This document shows positions 25,363-33,316 of a DNA stretch of 64,000 nucleotides, in pieces. Location of the stretch: contig NZ_CP031030.1 of the NCBI RefSeq assembly GCF_003711225.1, positions 5,518,001 to 5,582,000 of the forward strand. Direction: 5' to 3'. The translations under genes were made by a program, and so were the position numbers. Origin of the DNA: Runella sp. SP2 (lineage in GTDB: Bacteria > Bacteroidota > Bacteroidia > Cytophagales > Spirosomataceae). Every line of letters begins with the position of its first letter. The stretch's first letter is position 1. The notes under the pieces are model-generated. The model was not told where the DNA came from, did not search any database, and was given only the letters and a program-made list of their open reading frames with translations.

Positions 25363-27351
25363 ATGTCATTTTTGAGATATACACTTTTTTTACTGCTGAT
25401 TAGTTGTTCACTTTTTGCCCAGCCCAAACGCGAGTTTCGGGGGGTATGGATTGCCAATGTGGGCAATGTTGACTGGCCTTCTCAAAAAGGGCTATCGGCG
25501 CAGCAACAGCAGCAAGAACTTCGCGATTTACTGGATTTGATTCAATTAAGGGGCCTAAATGCCGTTTTTTTTCAAATTCGCAACGCCTGCGATGCCGTTT
25601 ATGAGAGCAAACTCGAACCTTGGTCGGAATGGCTAACGGGACAGCAGGGTCAATCACCTGGCTACGACCCGCTTGCTTTTGCCATTCAAGAATGCCGCAA
25701 GCGTAACCTTGAGATTCATGCTTGGATAAACCCCTACCGTGCCGTCACCGATATTCGTCGGGCTTCTCTGGCCCCCAACCACATCGCCAAAACGCACCCC
25801 GATGTACTTCTATCCTACGGCTCGTTACGTATTCTCGATCCAGGACGGCCCGAAGTGCGCAACTTCGTCACCCGCGTGGTTATGGACGTCGTTCGCCGCT
25901 ACGATGTGGACGGCATTCATTTCGACGATTATTTTTACCCCTATCCCGTTCCTAAAGTAAACCTAAACGACGAAGCGACTTTCCAAAACTACAGCCGAGG
26001 TTTTACCAACAAAGCCGATTGGCGGCGCGATAATGTCAATTTGCTCGTCAAAACGGTATCAGATAGTATCCGCCGCGTCAAACCTTGGATTAAATTTGGG
26101 GTATCGCCTTTTGGAATTTGGCGCAATCGCAGCAGTTCTCCCGAAGGCTCCAATTCTCGTGGTTTTGAGGCTTTTTCAGGCAATTTTTCCGATTCTCGCA
26201 AATGGGTGCAAGAAGGCTGGGTGGACTACATTGCCCCGCAAGTGTATTGGAGCATGGGAAGTACGACCGCCAATTATGCCCAATTGGTGTCGTGGTGGAG
26301 TGATAATGTCTCCGAACCTCACCTCTACATTGGTCACGGCGTCTATAAAGTCAATAGCGACTCTCACTGGAAACGTCCATTGGAAGTTCCGAATCAAGTG
26401 CGCTATAATCGTTCGTTTGAGAATGTTCATGGAAGTATTTTATTCAGTGCCAAAACCCTGAGAAATAACCCCAACCGCTTTTGCGATGCCTTGTGCCAAG
26501 AAGTATATCAAAGCCCTGCCTTGGTGCCTGCCATGCCTTGGAAAACCCAAGCAGCTCCGCCAAGCCCCAGAGAACTGACCGCCAAGCTTAACGATAATAA
26601 CACAGTAACCCTCTCGTGGTCTTTTCCTTATCAATTGACTTCTGAGCGTGACAAAGCCCGCTATTTTGTGGTGTATCGCAGCAGCCAGCAATCGTCGATT
26701 GACTTGCGCTCAGCCCAAGCCATTCGAAGCATTGTGGTAAATACCGAAGGTGAATCTACCTTCAGTTTTACCGATAATCAAGTAAAGCCCAACACCAAGT
26801 ACAACTACACGGTGAGTGCTTTTAATCGCCTGCACAACGAAAGTCAACCCACGGAAGCCAGTAGCTTAACCACCAATTCCAAACCGATTGAGGCAGCGCC
26901 CGAGCCAGAGAAGGTTATTTTACCATTGGCAACCCAACTCAAAAACGCGCCTATAGTAGCTAATTCCGAAGAGCCTATGGAAGCCGTTGCGGCCGCCAAT
27001 GAAGAAGAAGAGGACGAAGAAGAACAAGAAGTAGAAGAAACCAAAACACCTGCAAAACCACAAAACACTTCGGTAGCTTCAACCGAGTCGGATGAGTTTC
27101 TTCAAATTTTTCCGAATCCATTTAATCAACAAATCAACATTCGATACCGCTTGCCCGCCGCCGCCGAAGTGTCGCTTTACGTGTATGATTCGCGCGGAAC
27201 GCGAGTGGGTGCATTGGTTGTCAACAAGCAACAAGAAGCTGGCAATTACACCGTTCCTTTCAATGTACAGTTCATGAGTGAAGGTACCTACTACGCTCGA
27301 CTCATGGCGGGAGAAGTGCAGAAAACCGCCAAAATTACCTTGAAGCATTAG
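25363..27351 (+). CDS. GHL10/DUF187 glycoside-hydrolase-like protein with FN3 and T9SS tail
   Basis: 662 residues from MSFLRYTLFLLLISC, signal cleavage near FAQPKREFRG. Residues about 20-380 are the DUF187/GHL10 (YngK-like) TIM barrel: FRGVWIANVGNVDWPS, HAWINPYRA and YDVDGIHFDDYFYP. A fibronectin III domain follows (about 400-500), then an acidic linker (EEEEDEEEQEVEE) and a type A T9SS sorting domain from FPNPFNQQINIRY to the end. It should be exported by T9SS and act on an extracellular or envelope glycan; homologues have been linked to peptidoglycan. It is transcribed alone, after repeat B2. Confidence 0.92.
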   Translation: MSFLRYTLFLLLISCSLFAQPKREFRGVWIANVGNVDWPSQKGLSAQQQQQELRDLLDLIQLRGLNAVFFQIRNACDAVYESKLEPWSEWLTGQQGQSPGYDPLAFAIQECRKRNLEIHAWINPYRAVTDIRRASLAPNHIAKTHPDVLLSYGSLRILDPGRPEVRNFVTRVVMDVVRRYDVDGIHFDDYFYPYPVPKVNLNDEATFQNYSRGFTNKADWRRDNVNLLVKTVSDSIRRVKPWIKFGVSPFGIWRNRSSSPEGSNSRGFEAFSGNFSDSRKWVQEGWVDYIAPQVYWSMGSTTANYAQLVSWWSDNVSEPHLYIGHGVYKVNSDSHWKRPLEVPNQVRYNRSFENVHGSILFSAKTLRNNPNRFCDALCQEVYQSPALVPAMPWKTQAAPPSPRELTAKLNDNNTVTLSWSFPYQLTSERDKARYFVVYRSSQQSSIDLRSAQAIRSIVVNTEGESTFSFTDNQVKPNTKYNYTVSAFNRLHNESQPTEASSLTTNSKPIEAAPEPEKVILPLATQLKNAPIVANSEEPMEAVAAANEEEEDEEEQEVEETKTPAKPQNTSVASTESDEFLQIFPNPFNQQINIRYRLPAAAEVSLYVYDSRGTRVGALVVNKQQEAGNYTVPFNVQFMSEGTYYARLMAGEVQKTAKITLKH

Positions 27352-27433
27352 GAATCATTAACAAAACTATTCACAATTTGGGCACCACTTTGGCGTTTTT
27401 AGCCCAAAACCATCTAATTTTTCTTTACTAACC

Positions 27434-28156
27434 ATGAAACGTTTCGTATTAACAGCCGTTTTGCTTGTATCAAGCCTATCCATGTTTGCTCAAACATCTA
27501 CCACCGTGGACAAAGACCCCATCAAAAAAATCGAGGTAACAGGTACTGCCGAACTCGAAATCGTACCCGACGAGCTTTATTTCACTATTTCGTTGAAAGA
27601 ATATTTTAAAGACGAAAAAAACCAGAAAGACAAAGTTTCGCTCGAAACGCTTGAAAAGCAATTGATTGAAGCCGTCAAAAGTGCAGGTTTGCCCAAAGAA
27701 AACCTCTCAATCAGTGGCGTAACAGGCTACCGCGAGTGGACAGGCAAGAAAAAACCGCAGTACTTTTTGGCCGCCAAGCAATTTCAATTGAAACTTTCAA
27801 ACGCGAATAATATCAACGACCTCATGGCCAAAGTAGATGACCGTGGCGTCGAATACGTAAACATGAGTCGGGTAGAACACTCGAAAAAAGAGGAATTCCG
27901 TCGCCAAGTAAAAATCAACGCCCTCAAAGCAGCCAAGGAAAAAGCAGGCTATTTGTTGGAGTCGATTGGTGAAAAACTAGGCGAAGTACTCGAAATCCAC
28001 GAAGTAGAAGAAGGCAACGTCTATCCGATGTACAAACAGGCTCAGTACAACGTACGGATGATGGCCGCCGATGCTATGCCTGAGTCGGGTGGTGGACTTG
28101 AATACGAAAAAATCAAGTACAGCTACCGTATGAATGCGACCTTCCGCATTAAATAA
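27434..28156 (+). CDS. SIMPL (DUF541) domain protein, exported
   Basis: 240 residues with a signal peptide ending near SMFAQTS. The SIMPL/DUF541 domain is seen in IEVTGTAELEIVPDELYF near the start and in NINDLMAKVDDRGVEYVNMSR plus KINALKAAKEKAGYLLESIGEKLGEV in the middle. Family members are periplasmic or surface proteins of poorly defined function, including oxidative-stress protein YggE. It is 82 nt after the GHL10 gene with a loose promoter-like sequence between, and ends at a strong bidirectional terminator. Confidence 0.88.
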   Translation: MKRFVLTAVLLVSSLSMFAQTSTTVDKDPIKKIEVTGTAELEIVPDELYFTISLKEYFKDEKNQKDKVSLETLEKQLIEAVKSAGLPKENLSISGVTGYREWTGKKKPQYFLAAKQFQLKLSNANNINDLMAKVDDRGVEYVNMSRVEHSKKEEFRRQVKINALKAAKEKAGYLLESIGEKLGEVLEIHEVEEGNVYPMYKQAQYNVRMMAADAMPESGGGLEYEKIKYSYRMNATFRIK

Positions 28157-28182
28157 TTGGTTGTCAATCTTCAACCTACTCC

Positions 28183-28221
28183 AACCTCCCGAAAGTTTTG
28201 AACTTTCGGGAGGTTTTTTTT
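28183..28221. terminator. Bidirectional terminator, 15-bp perfect stem
   Basis: Arms 28183-28197 and 28201-28215 (CCTCCCGAAAG core), 3-nt loop, then eight T. It separates the convergent SIMPL and VRR-NUC genes and touches the stop of the latter. Confidence 0.93.
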
Positions 28222-29929
28222 AGTCTGAATCTGCTTTCCACTCCACGCGCAACACCCGCGCATTAACCCCCAAATCGGCCATAAAGTGCATCCAATGAAG
28301 CTGCTGGGCCGAAAGGTGATCGGTCGGAGATTTTACTTCTACCAATTCAAGGCCTTGCTCTCCCCACACCATCAAATCGGGAAAACCTCGGGTGTTTTCG
28401 CGTAAATTCGTCGCCATTTCAAGCAAAATAGCCCGCAGCTGCATCGGGCTGAGGCTTTGGGCAATCAATTTCACCAATTCCAACAAGATTTCATTCCAAT
28501 CGACCAGCACGTTGGCAATCCCAAACTTTTCGATAAACGTGCTTTCCAGCACTTGGGCAATTTTTTCGTTGGTATCCAATTCCGATAGTCGCTCACGAAT
28601 TTGAGGCGCGCGTTTTCGGTAAAAATCGGGTTGATAAAAATCTGACGGCATTCGCTGCAAGGGATGATGGATGGCCTGAACGTTGGTGTCGTAAATAATT
28701 TCCCAAAAAATAAGCCCAAATAGCCCCCGCCAAGGATAGTTTTCAGCATGAACCGCCCCGTAGCCTTTTTCCACAAAATAATCGGCTACTCCTTGCTCCA
28801 CCCGATACCGATAGCTAATCGGAATCTGTACGCTGCTCGATTCTTGCAGAAACCGCGTGACACTCTTTTTCACCCGTTTTTTGGTACTCGTAATTTTTTC
28901 TTGAAAATCGAGCGCAAAAAAACGCTCGTCAGCGTTTTGGGGGGCATGAGCAATCGCCTCGCACAACGCCATCGCTTCCTCTACAAAGCCCATCCGATGC
29001 AACAACCGAACCCGACGCTCCCGCGACGGAATTTGGTCAGTCAACTGATACACCGTTAGGGCCTGTTCGGGAAGTTTTTGACGTTCCAAAAAAGCCCCCA
29101 CTCGATTTATCAACTTAACGTACCCAGGTTGTGCTACATCGCTGAGCGTGTGCAACGACGCTTGCCAGTTCATAAACCAGTCGAAAATTTCTTCGGGCGG
29201 AGTGGCTGCTTCCTGAAATTCGTAGAATTGCTGCGCTGTCAGCGACACCATAAACTTGTCCTCGGCGTCTTGGCGCGTGGCGAAGCGTGCCGTGTAAGCA
29301 TCGTCGCGGTAGCGTTCAAAATTCACTTTGCCCAAATCACGCACCACAAACTCGGTCATGTCGGCATGACGATTGCCAAAAAACAAGAACTTCAGCATCA
29401 TCACCTCCACTTCGTAGCCTACTTTAATCACAGGCTCCCCCAACAATTCGGGGGAATTGATGCGCGATACTAATAGCTCAAACGTAAACGTATGACTCAA
29501 AAAACGAATCAAATCGGGCTTTTTGAGGGGTTTGAGCGATAATTCAGTCGGCGGTGCTAATTTTATCCATTCTTCTTTGGTAAATAAATTCAGGATTTCG
29601 CTGGCATAAGCTTCGTGTTTTACGTCCAAAGACTCAATAAAACCCCGCTCTTCCAGTTCGTAAAGCGCCGCAGGAATATCTTCGAGTTCATTGTATTTCA
29701 ACTTATTGGTTCTAAAAAAAAGCCCTCGCCGATTACTAAACCGCACAAAAAGGCACTGAGCATCCTCCGACAGCGCTCGAAAATCGGCGATAAACTGTTG
29801 CTCAGCATCGTTGAGGATTTCTCCGTAAAGCTTTTCCACAAACTCAACCAGAAATAAAAAGTAATCTAGGTAATACTTGGGCGGAAGTTCGACGGGAGAT
29901 GTGGCTTCGTTGGGTACTAGCGACTCCAT
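28220..29929 (-). CDS. FAN1-like VRR-NUC structure-specific nuclease
   Basis: 569 residues. The C-terminal 110 residues are a VRR-NUC domain with the active-site order FPDLMVWGE, then LVEVKSPTDHLSAQQ, the PD-x(n)-(D/E)xK arrangement used by FAN1. Upstream are FAN1-type features: a SAP-like helical region (about 125-160), helical TPR-like repeats and YPWRGLFGLIFWEIIYD preceding the nuclease. FAN1 resolves interstrand crosslinks and flap DNA; bacterial homologues are probably DNA-repair nucleases. It starts at ATG 29929 next to the 107-bp hairpin array, which must lie in or near its promoter region. Confidence 0.92.
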   Translation of the reverse strand: MESLVPNEATSPVELPPKYYLDYFLFLVEFVEKLYGEILNDAEQQFIADFRALSEDAQCLFVRFSNRRGLFFRTNKLKYNELEDIPAALYELEERGFIESLDVKHEAYASEILNLFTKEEWIKLAPPTELSLKPLKKPDLIRFLSHTFTFELLVSRINSPELLGEPVIKVGYEVEVMMLKFLFFGNRHADMTEFVVRDLGKVNFERYRDDAYTARFATRQDAEDKFMVSLTAQQFYEFQEAATPPEEIFDWFMNWQASLHTLSDVAQPGYVKLINRVGAFLERQKLPEQALTVYQLTDQIPSRERRVRLLHRMGFVEEAMALCEAIAHAPQNADERFFALDFQEKITSTKKRVKKSVTRFLQESSSVQIPISYRYRVEQGVADYFVEKGYGAVHAENYPWRGLFGLIFWEIIYDTNVQAIHHPLQRMPSDFYQPDFYRKRAPQIRERLSELDTNEKIAQVLESTFIEKFGIANVLVDWNEILLELVKLIAQSLSPMQLRAILLEMATNLRENTRGFPDLMVWGEQGLELVEVKSPTDHLSAQQLHWMHFMADLGVNARVLRVEWKADSD

Positions 29930-29988
29930 TTATGAGGGATTGAGTGGGTTATTGTTTGATTGTAGCTTTGGAATCGCAAAGGTGTGAG

Positions 29989-30405
29989 GTTGGATTCTCA
30001 AATCCAACTCCGAGGTTTCTCAAAACCTCGTTCACAACATTTGGTTTTAAGAAACCAATCAGCAGTTATTGTAACCGCTGGCACAAAAGCGTGCAGTTGG
30101 ATTCTCAAATCCAACACCGAAGTTTCTCAAAACCTCACTCACAACTCTCGGTTTTGAGAAACCGAACAGCGGTTATTGTAACCGCTGACACAAAAGCGTG
30201 CCGTTGGATTCTCAAATCCAACACCGAGGTTTCTCAAAACCTCGTTCACAACTCTCGGTTTTGAGAAACCGAACAGCGGTTATTGTAACCGCTGGCACAA
30301 AAGCGTGCCGTTGGATTCTCAAATCCAACACCGAGGTTTCTCAAAACCTCGTTCACAAATCTCGGTTTTGAGAAACTAATCAGCGGTTATTGTAACCGCT
30401 GGCAC
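29989..30405. repeat. Four-copy 107-bp tandem array of hairpins
   Basis: Copies begin at 29989, 30096, 30203 and 30310, each exactly 107 bp; the last is truncated after about 95 bp. Each unit has five consecutive small inverted repeats: GTTGGATT/AATCCAAC, GAGGTTT/AAACCTC, TCGGTTT/AAACCGA, AGCGGTT/AACCGCT and GGCAC/GTGCC, with 4-6-nt loops. The second and third hairpins are reverse complements of each other across their 14-nt cores. It fills most of the 606-bp divergent gap 29930-30535; nothing else was recognised there. The open frame through it is a by-product of the repeat. Confidence 0.92.
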
Positions 30406-30535
30406 GCGCTTTTGCGGACAAATGTCGTAAGTTTGCCGACAAAAATATTTTGAATATCAATTTTAGCAACTATTTCGTTAAAATGGTACGAAATTCGCTT
30501 TTTAGCGTAGAAAAGCCTCTAACTTCCATTTTGAA

Positions 30536-32092
30536 ATGAAGTCAACTCTTATTGCTTTTAGCTGTTTTATTTTTCCAACTGCGTTTGTTTTTGCCCAGCT
30601 TAAAGTCGAAAACCTAGGCAATGCCATCAACTCCGAATACAACGAAATCAACCCCGTCATTTCTCCCGACGGCAAAACCCTCTATTTTGGGCGGGTAAGC
30701 CACCCCCAAAACGCCCACGGCCAAGAAGGAAGCCAAGACATTTGGTTTTCGGAATGGCAAAATAGCCAATGGAGTTTGGCCAAACGAATGACTCCTCCGC
30801 TCAACAAAGAGGAATACAACTGTGCCTACAGTGTCACCCCCGATGGCAATACCTTGCTGATTATGGGCGCTTACGACCGTGGTGCCTACGAAACGCGCGG
30901 ATTTTCGTTTAGTAAGCGTACTGTCAATGGCTGGTCAGCGCCCAGTAAATTGAATATTCCAGGCTTGGAAGGAATGAGCAAAGGCGAATACATGTGCGGT
31001 TTTTTATCGAACGATGGAAAAACGCTACTCATGGCTTTTAGCGAGAAAAAACGTAGTACCAAAGACGATTTGTACGTGAGTTTTCTCCAAAAAAATGGCA
31101 CTTGGACCAAACCCCAAAGCCTCGGCGTAGAAGTAAATACCGACGATTTTACGGAAACAACACCGTTTCTTGCCTCTGATGGCGCCACCATTTATTTTTC
31201 GAGCGACCGACCAGGGGGACAAGGTAGCAACGATATTTATTACACCAAACGCATTGATAAAACGTGGAAGCGGTGGTCAAAGCCTGTTAATCTAGGCCAA
31301 GCTATCAACACCGACGGCTACGATGCCTATTATACCATTGCAGCCGCAGGTGATTATGCCTACATGGTTTCCAAGAAAAACACCCTCGGCAAAGGAGACA
31401 TCGTTCGCATTAAAATCAAGTCGGATGAGCCTTCAGCCGCGCCTATCGTACCTGCACCTGACCCTGTAGCATTGGTCAGTGGAAAGGTTGTTGATACCAA
31501 AACAGGCAAACCAATTGACGCCCGCATCATTTACGAAAACTTGGCCGACGGTACGGAAGTAGGAACTGCCCAAACCGACCCCCGCACGGGAGAATATAAA
31601 ATCGTATTGCCCAAGGGTGTGAAGTATGGCGTACGGGCAGTGGCCAAAGACTTTATCGCTGAAGCTCAGAGCATCGACCTTACCAACATGAAAGGTGGGT
31701 TTCAGGAAGTAAACGGTACTAACCTCACGCTTGTACCGATTGAAATCAATGCGGTTGGGGTACTAAACAACCTCTTTTTCGATACTGGTAAAGCCGCCTT
31801 ACGTCCCGAATCTAATGCCGAGCTTGACCGTATGGTGCTTACTTTCAACGAAAACCCAGGCTTGGTGATGGAAATTGGAGGTCACACAGACAACGTTGGT
31901 ACGGATGCCGCCAACTTAAAACTATCGCAAGAACGTGCAGATTCTGTACGGGAATATTTTATTGGAAAGGGTATTGAACCCGACCGCGTGCAAAGTAAAG
32001 GATACGGAGAAGCCAAACCCAAAGCCACCAATGACACCGAAGAAGGACGCCAAATCAACCGTCGGGTAGAGTTCAAGATTTTGAAGAAATAA
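30536..32092 (+). CDS. OmpA-family protein with PD40 propeller
   Basis: 518 residues, signal peptide ending near FVFAQLK. Residues about 20-290 hold PD40/WD40-like propeller repeats (NPVISPDGKTLYF, FLSNDGKTLLM, TIYFSSDRPGGQGSNDIYY). Next is a carboxypeptidase-regulatory-like domain (VSGKVVDTKTGKPIDA), then a C-terminal OmpA domain (FFDTGKAALRPESN, GHTDNVGTDAANLKLS, NRRVEFKIL) that binds peptidoglycan. Such proteins are common in Bacteroidota outer membranes and one class (PorE-like) supports T9SS, so that role is possible. It lies downstream of the hairpin array and ends at a paired terminator repeat. Confidence 0.93.
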   Translation: MKSTLIAFSCFIFPTAFVFAQLKVENLGNAINSEYNEINPVISPDGKTLYFGRVSHPQNAHGQEGSQDIWFSEWQNSQWSLAKRMTPPLNKEEYNCAYSVTPDGNTLLIMGAYDRGAYETRGFSFSKRTVNGWSAPSKLNIPGLEGMSKGEYMCGFLSNDGKTLLMAFSEKKRSTKDDLYVSFLQKNGTWTKPQSLGVEVNTDDFTETTPFLASDGATIYFSSDRPGGQGSNDIYYTKRIDKTWKRWSKPVNLGQAINTDGYDAYYTIAAAGDYAYMVSKKNTLGKGDIVRIKIKSDEPSAAPIVPAPDPVALVSGKVVDTKTGKPIDARIIYENLADGTEVGTAQTDPRTGEYKIVLPKGVKYGVRAVAKDFIAEAQSIDLTNMKGGFQEVNGTNLTLVPIEINAVGVLNNLFFDTGKAALRPESNAELDRMVLTFNENPGLVMEIGGHTDNVGTDAANLKLSQERADSVREYFIGKGIEPDRVQSKGYGEAKPKATNDTEEGRQINRRVEFKILKK

Positions 32093-32115
32093 AGGCTCGA
32101 TTTTAATCAAACAAA

Positions 32116-32159
32116 GGGGTGCTCACAGTTTTCCGCATCAGTCGGGGTGTGAGCACCCC
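32116..32159 (+). terminator. Hairpin terminator after the OmpA gene
   Basis: GGGGTGCTCAC (32116-32126) pairs with GTGAGCACCCC (32149-32159), 22-nt loop. T-tract is weak. Confidence 0.65.
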
Positions 32160-32190
32160 TTCGCACGTCAGTCGGGGTATGAGCACCCCT
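32139..32190. repeat. Tandem 30-bp repeat, two copies
   Basis: CAGTCGGGGTGTGAGCACCC (32139) recurs at 32169 with one change; period 30 bp. Each copy carries its own GGGGT/ACCCC element, and copy two also could pair with the 32116 arm. Confidence 0.7.
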
Positions 32191-32196
32191 CTGCAC

Positions 32197-32601
32197 CTAC
32201 CATTTCTCAATATCGATATGACGGCGGAAGTTACGCTTGGCGTGATTAAAGGGAATTGAAATTTTTAGCACGTTGGCTTCGGCATCAAATCGCGCCACAA
32301 TTTCTTCTACATTTACGTCATTGGGTAAAAACAGATTGCCAATCGTACGGGCTGTTTTTAGGTTTTCTAAGCCTTCGGGGCGTTCGGCAAAAAGATTCAC
32401 AAAGTGATATACCCAAAGGCGGTCATTGACCACATCTAGGCCAAAGTTATCAGCACTTACTCCTGCCATTTTCACTTTGACTTCATACCCTTCTTCGTGT
32501 TGCTGCACCACCAAAGTAGGCTCGCTCATGCCCCCGTTGGTGGTATTGGCGTAGTCGATGGCGGTAATTATATCTTGCGGAATTTCAATTTTTGCTTTCA
32601 T
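32197..32601 (-). CDS. Hsp20/alpha-crystallin-like small heat-shock protein
   Basis: 134 residues from MKAKIEIPQD; a longer frame from 32643 lacks family-like residues. The central part has the sHSP strand pattern (EPTLVVQQHEEGYEVKVKMAGVSADNFGLDV) and a terminal segment ANVLKISIPF with the IxI-like IPF. Small heat-shock proteins hold unfolding proteins for refolding. It is shorter than many and lacks an extended N-terminal arm. It is convergent with the OmpA gene across the terminator repeat and 87 nt after the kinase gene. Divergence means some doubt about true chaperone activity. Confidence 0.8.
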   Translation of the reverse strand: MKAKIEIPQDIITAIDYANTTNGGMSEPTLVVQQHEEGYEVKVKMAGVSADNFGLDVVNDRLWVYHFVNLFAERPEGLENLKTARTIGNLFLPNDVNVEEIVARFDAEANVLKISIPFNHAKRNFRRHIDIEKW

Positions 32602-32688
32602 TGTCGTAAGTGGTTGCTGTGTGATGATACAAGTACAAACCACATACCAAGCCTATTTTCACGACAAAATGGCTTTTTAACAAATATG

Positions 32689-33204
32689 CTAACTGCCAGA
32701 ATGGCGTAAAAAATCCACAATTTCTTCCATTGGGTAAGGTTTTGCCCCATCAATCTCCATCAAATTGGCCAGCGAAGCGGGCGGTTGACCATAGGCTAAG
32801 AAACTTTCCCAAATGTACGTCACGTACCACTCGGGTTCTTGCCCCCAGCGCGTATCAGCCGCTTTCCGAATCCGAAAGGTCTCTTCTGAAATAACCGTAA
32901 AAAAGCAACGGTCGTACATCGAATTTAATTCAGCATCGGCAAAAGCTAAAAAACCTTCAACTACCACAACGTCAAATTGAGTCTGCAAAAAAGCAACCGT
33001 TTTACGCAACAGTTCAAAGTCAATCGAAGCAGGAATTTCCCAATCAATGTGATCACGAACGAGCGGGATGTCTTCAATTCGGTTCACAAAATCGTCTTGG
33101 TGCAGCGTAATGGCCTTTTTGTTTTGAGAACGTTCGTGCCAAACCAGTGTTTCGGCGAGGGTTGTTTTTCCAGAACGGCTACGGCCGCCAATGCCAATAA
33201 TCAT
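32689..33204 (-). CDS. P-loop kinase, uridine/nicotinamide-riboside kinase-like
   Basis: 171 residues with Walker A GGRSRSGKTTLAE at the N-terminus and a DDF motif (LHQDDFVNRIED) after strand 2, like the uridine kinase/nicotinamide riboside kinase superfamily. The switch-like motif VVVVEGFLAF supplies the second acidic site, and RIRKAADTRWG resembles the lid arginines. It may phosphorylate a nucleoside, but the substrate is not determinable here; a distinct small-molecule kinase is possible. It is upstream of the Hsp20 gene on the same strand. Confidence 0.8.
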   Translation of the reverse strand: MIIGIGGRSRSGKTTLAETLVWHERSQNKKAITLHQDDFVNRIEDIPLVRDHIDWEIPASIDFELLRKTVAFLQTQFDVVVVEGFLAFADAELNSMYDRCFFTVISEETFRIRKAADTRWGQEPEWYVTYIWESFLAYGQPPASLANLMEIDGAKPYPMEEIVDFLRHSGS

Positions 33205-33262
33205 GGTATTTGGGGAGGGTTAAAGCACAAACATAAAAGCAAAGTCCCTCAAAAACAACAAA

Positions 33263-33280
33263 TCCCGACAATTGTCGGGA
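33263..33280 (-). terminator. Terminator of the acyl-CoA dehydrogenase gene
   Basis: A perfect 18-bp palindrome (TCCCGACA/TGTCGGGA with AT at the centre), followed on the minus strand by a T-rich tract, 36 nt after the stop. Confidence 0.75.
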
Positions 33281-33316
33281 CTGTTGCTTCGGTTTTTAAT
33301 TGTTGATTTTAAACTC

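Noticed and set aside
29944-30264. Open frame of 106 codons across the hairpin array
   Set aside because: Its length follows from the 107-bp repeat; the product is itself repetitive and has no domain or plausible start.
29989-30405. CRISPR array
   Set aside because: Units are contiguous 107-bp repeats with no unique spacers and no cas genes nearby.
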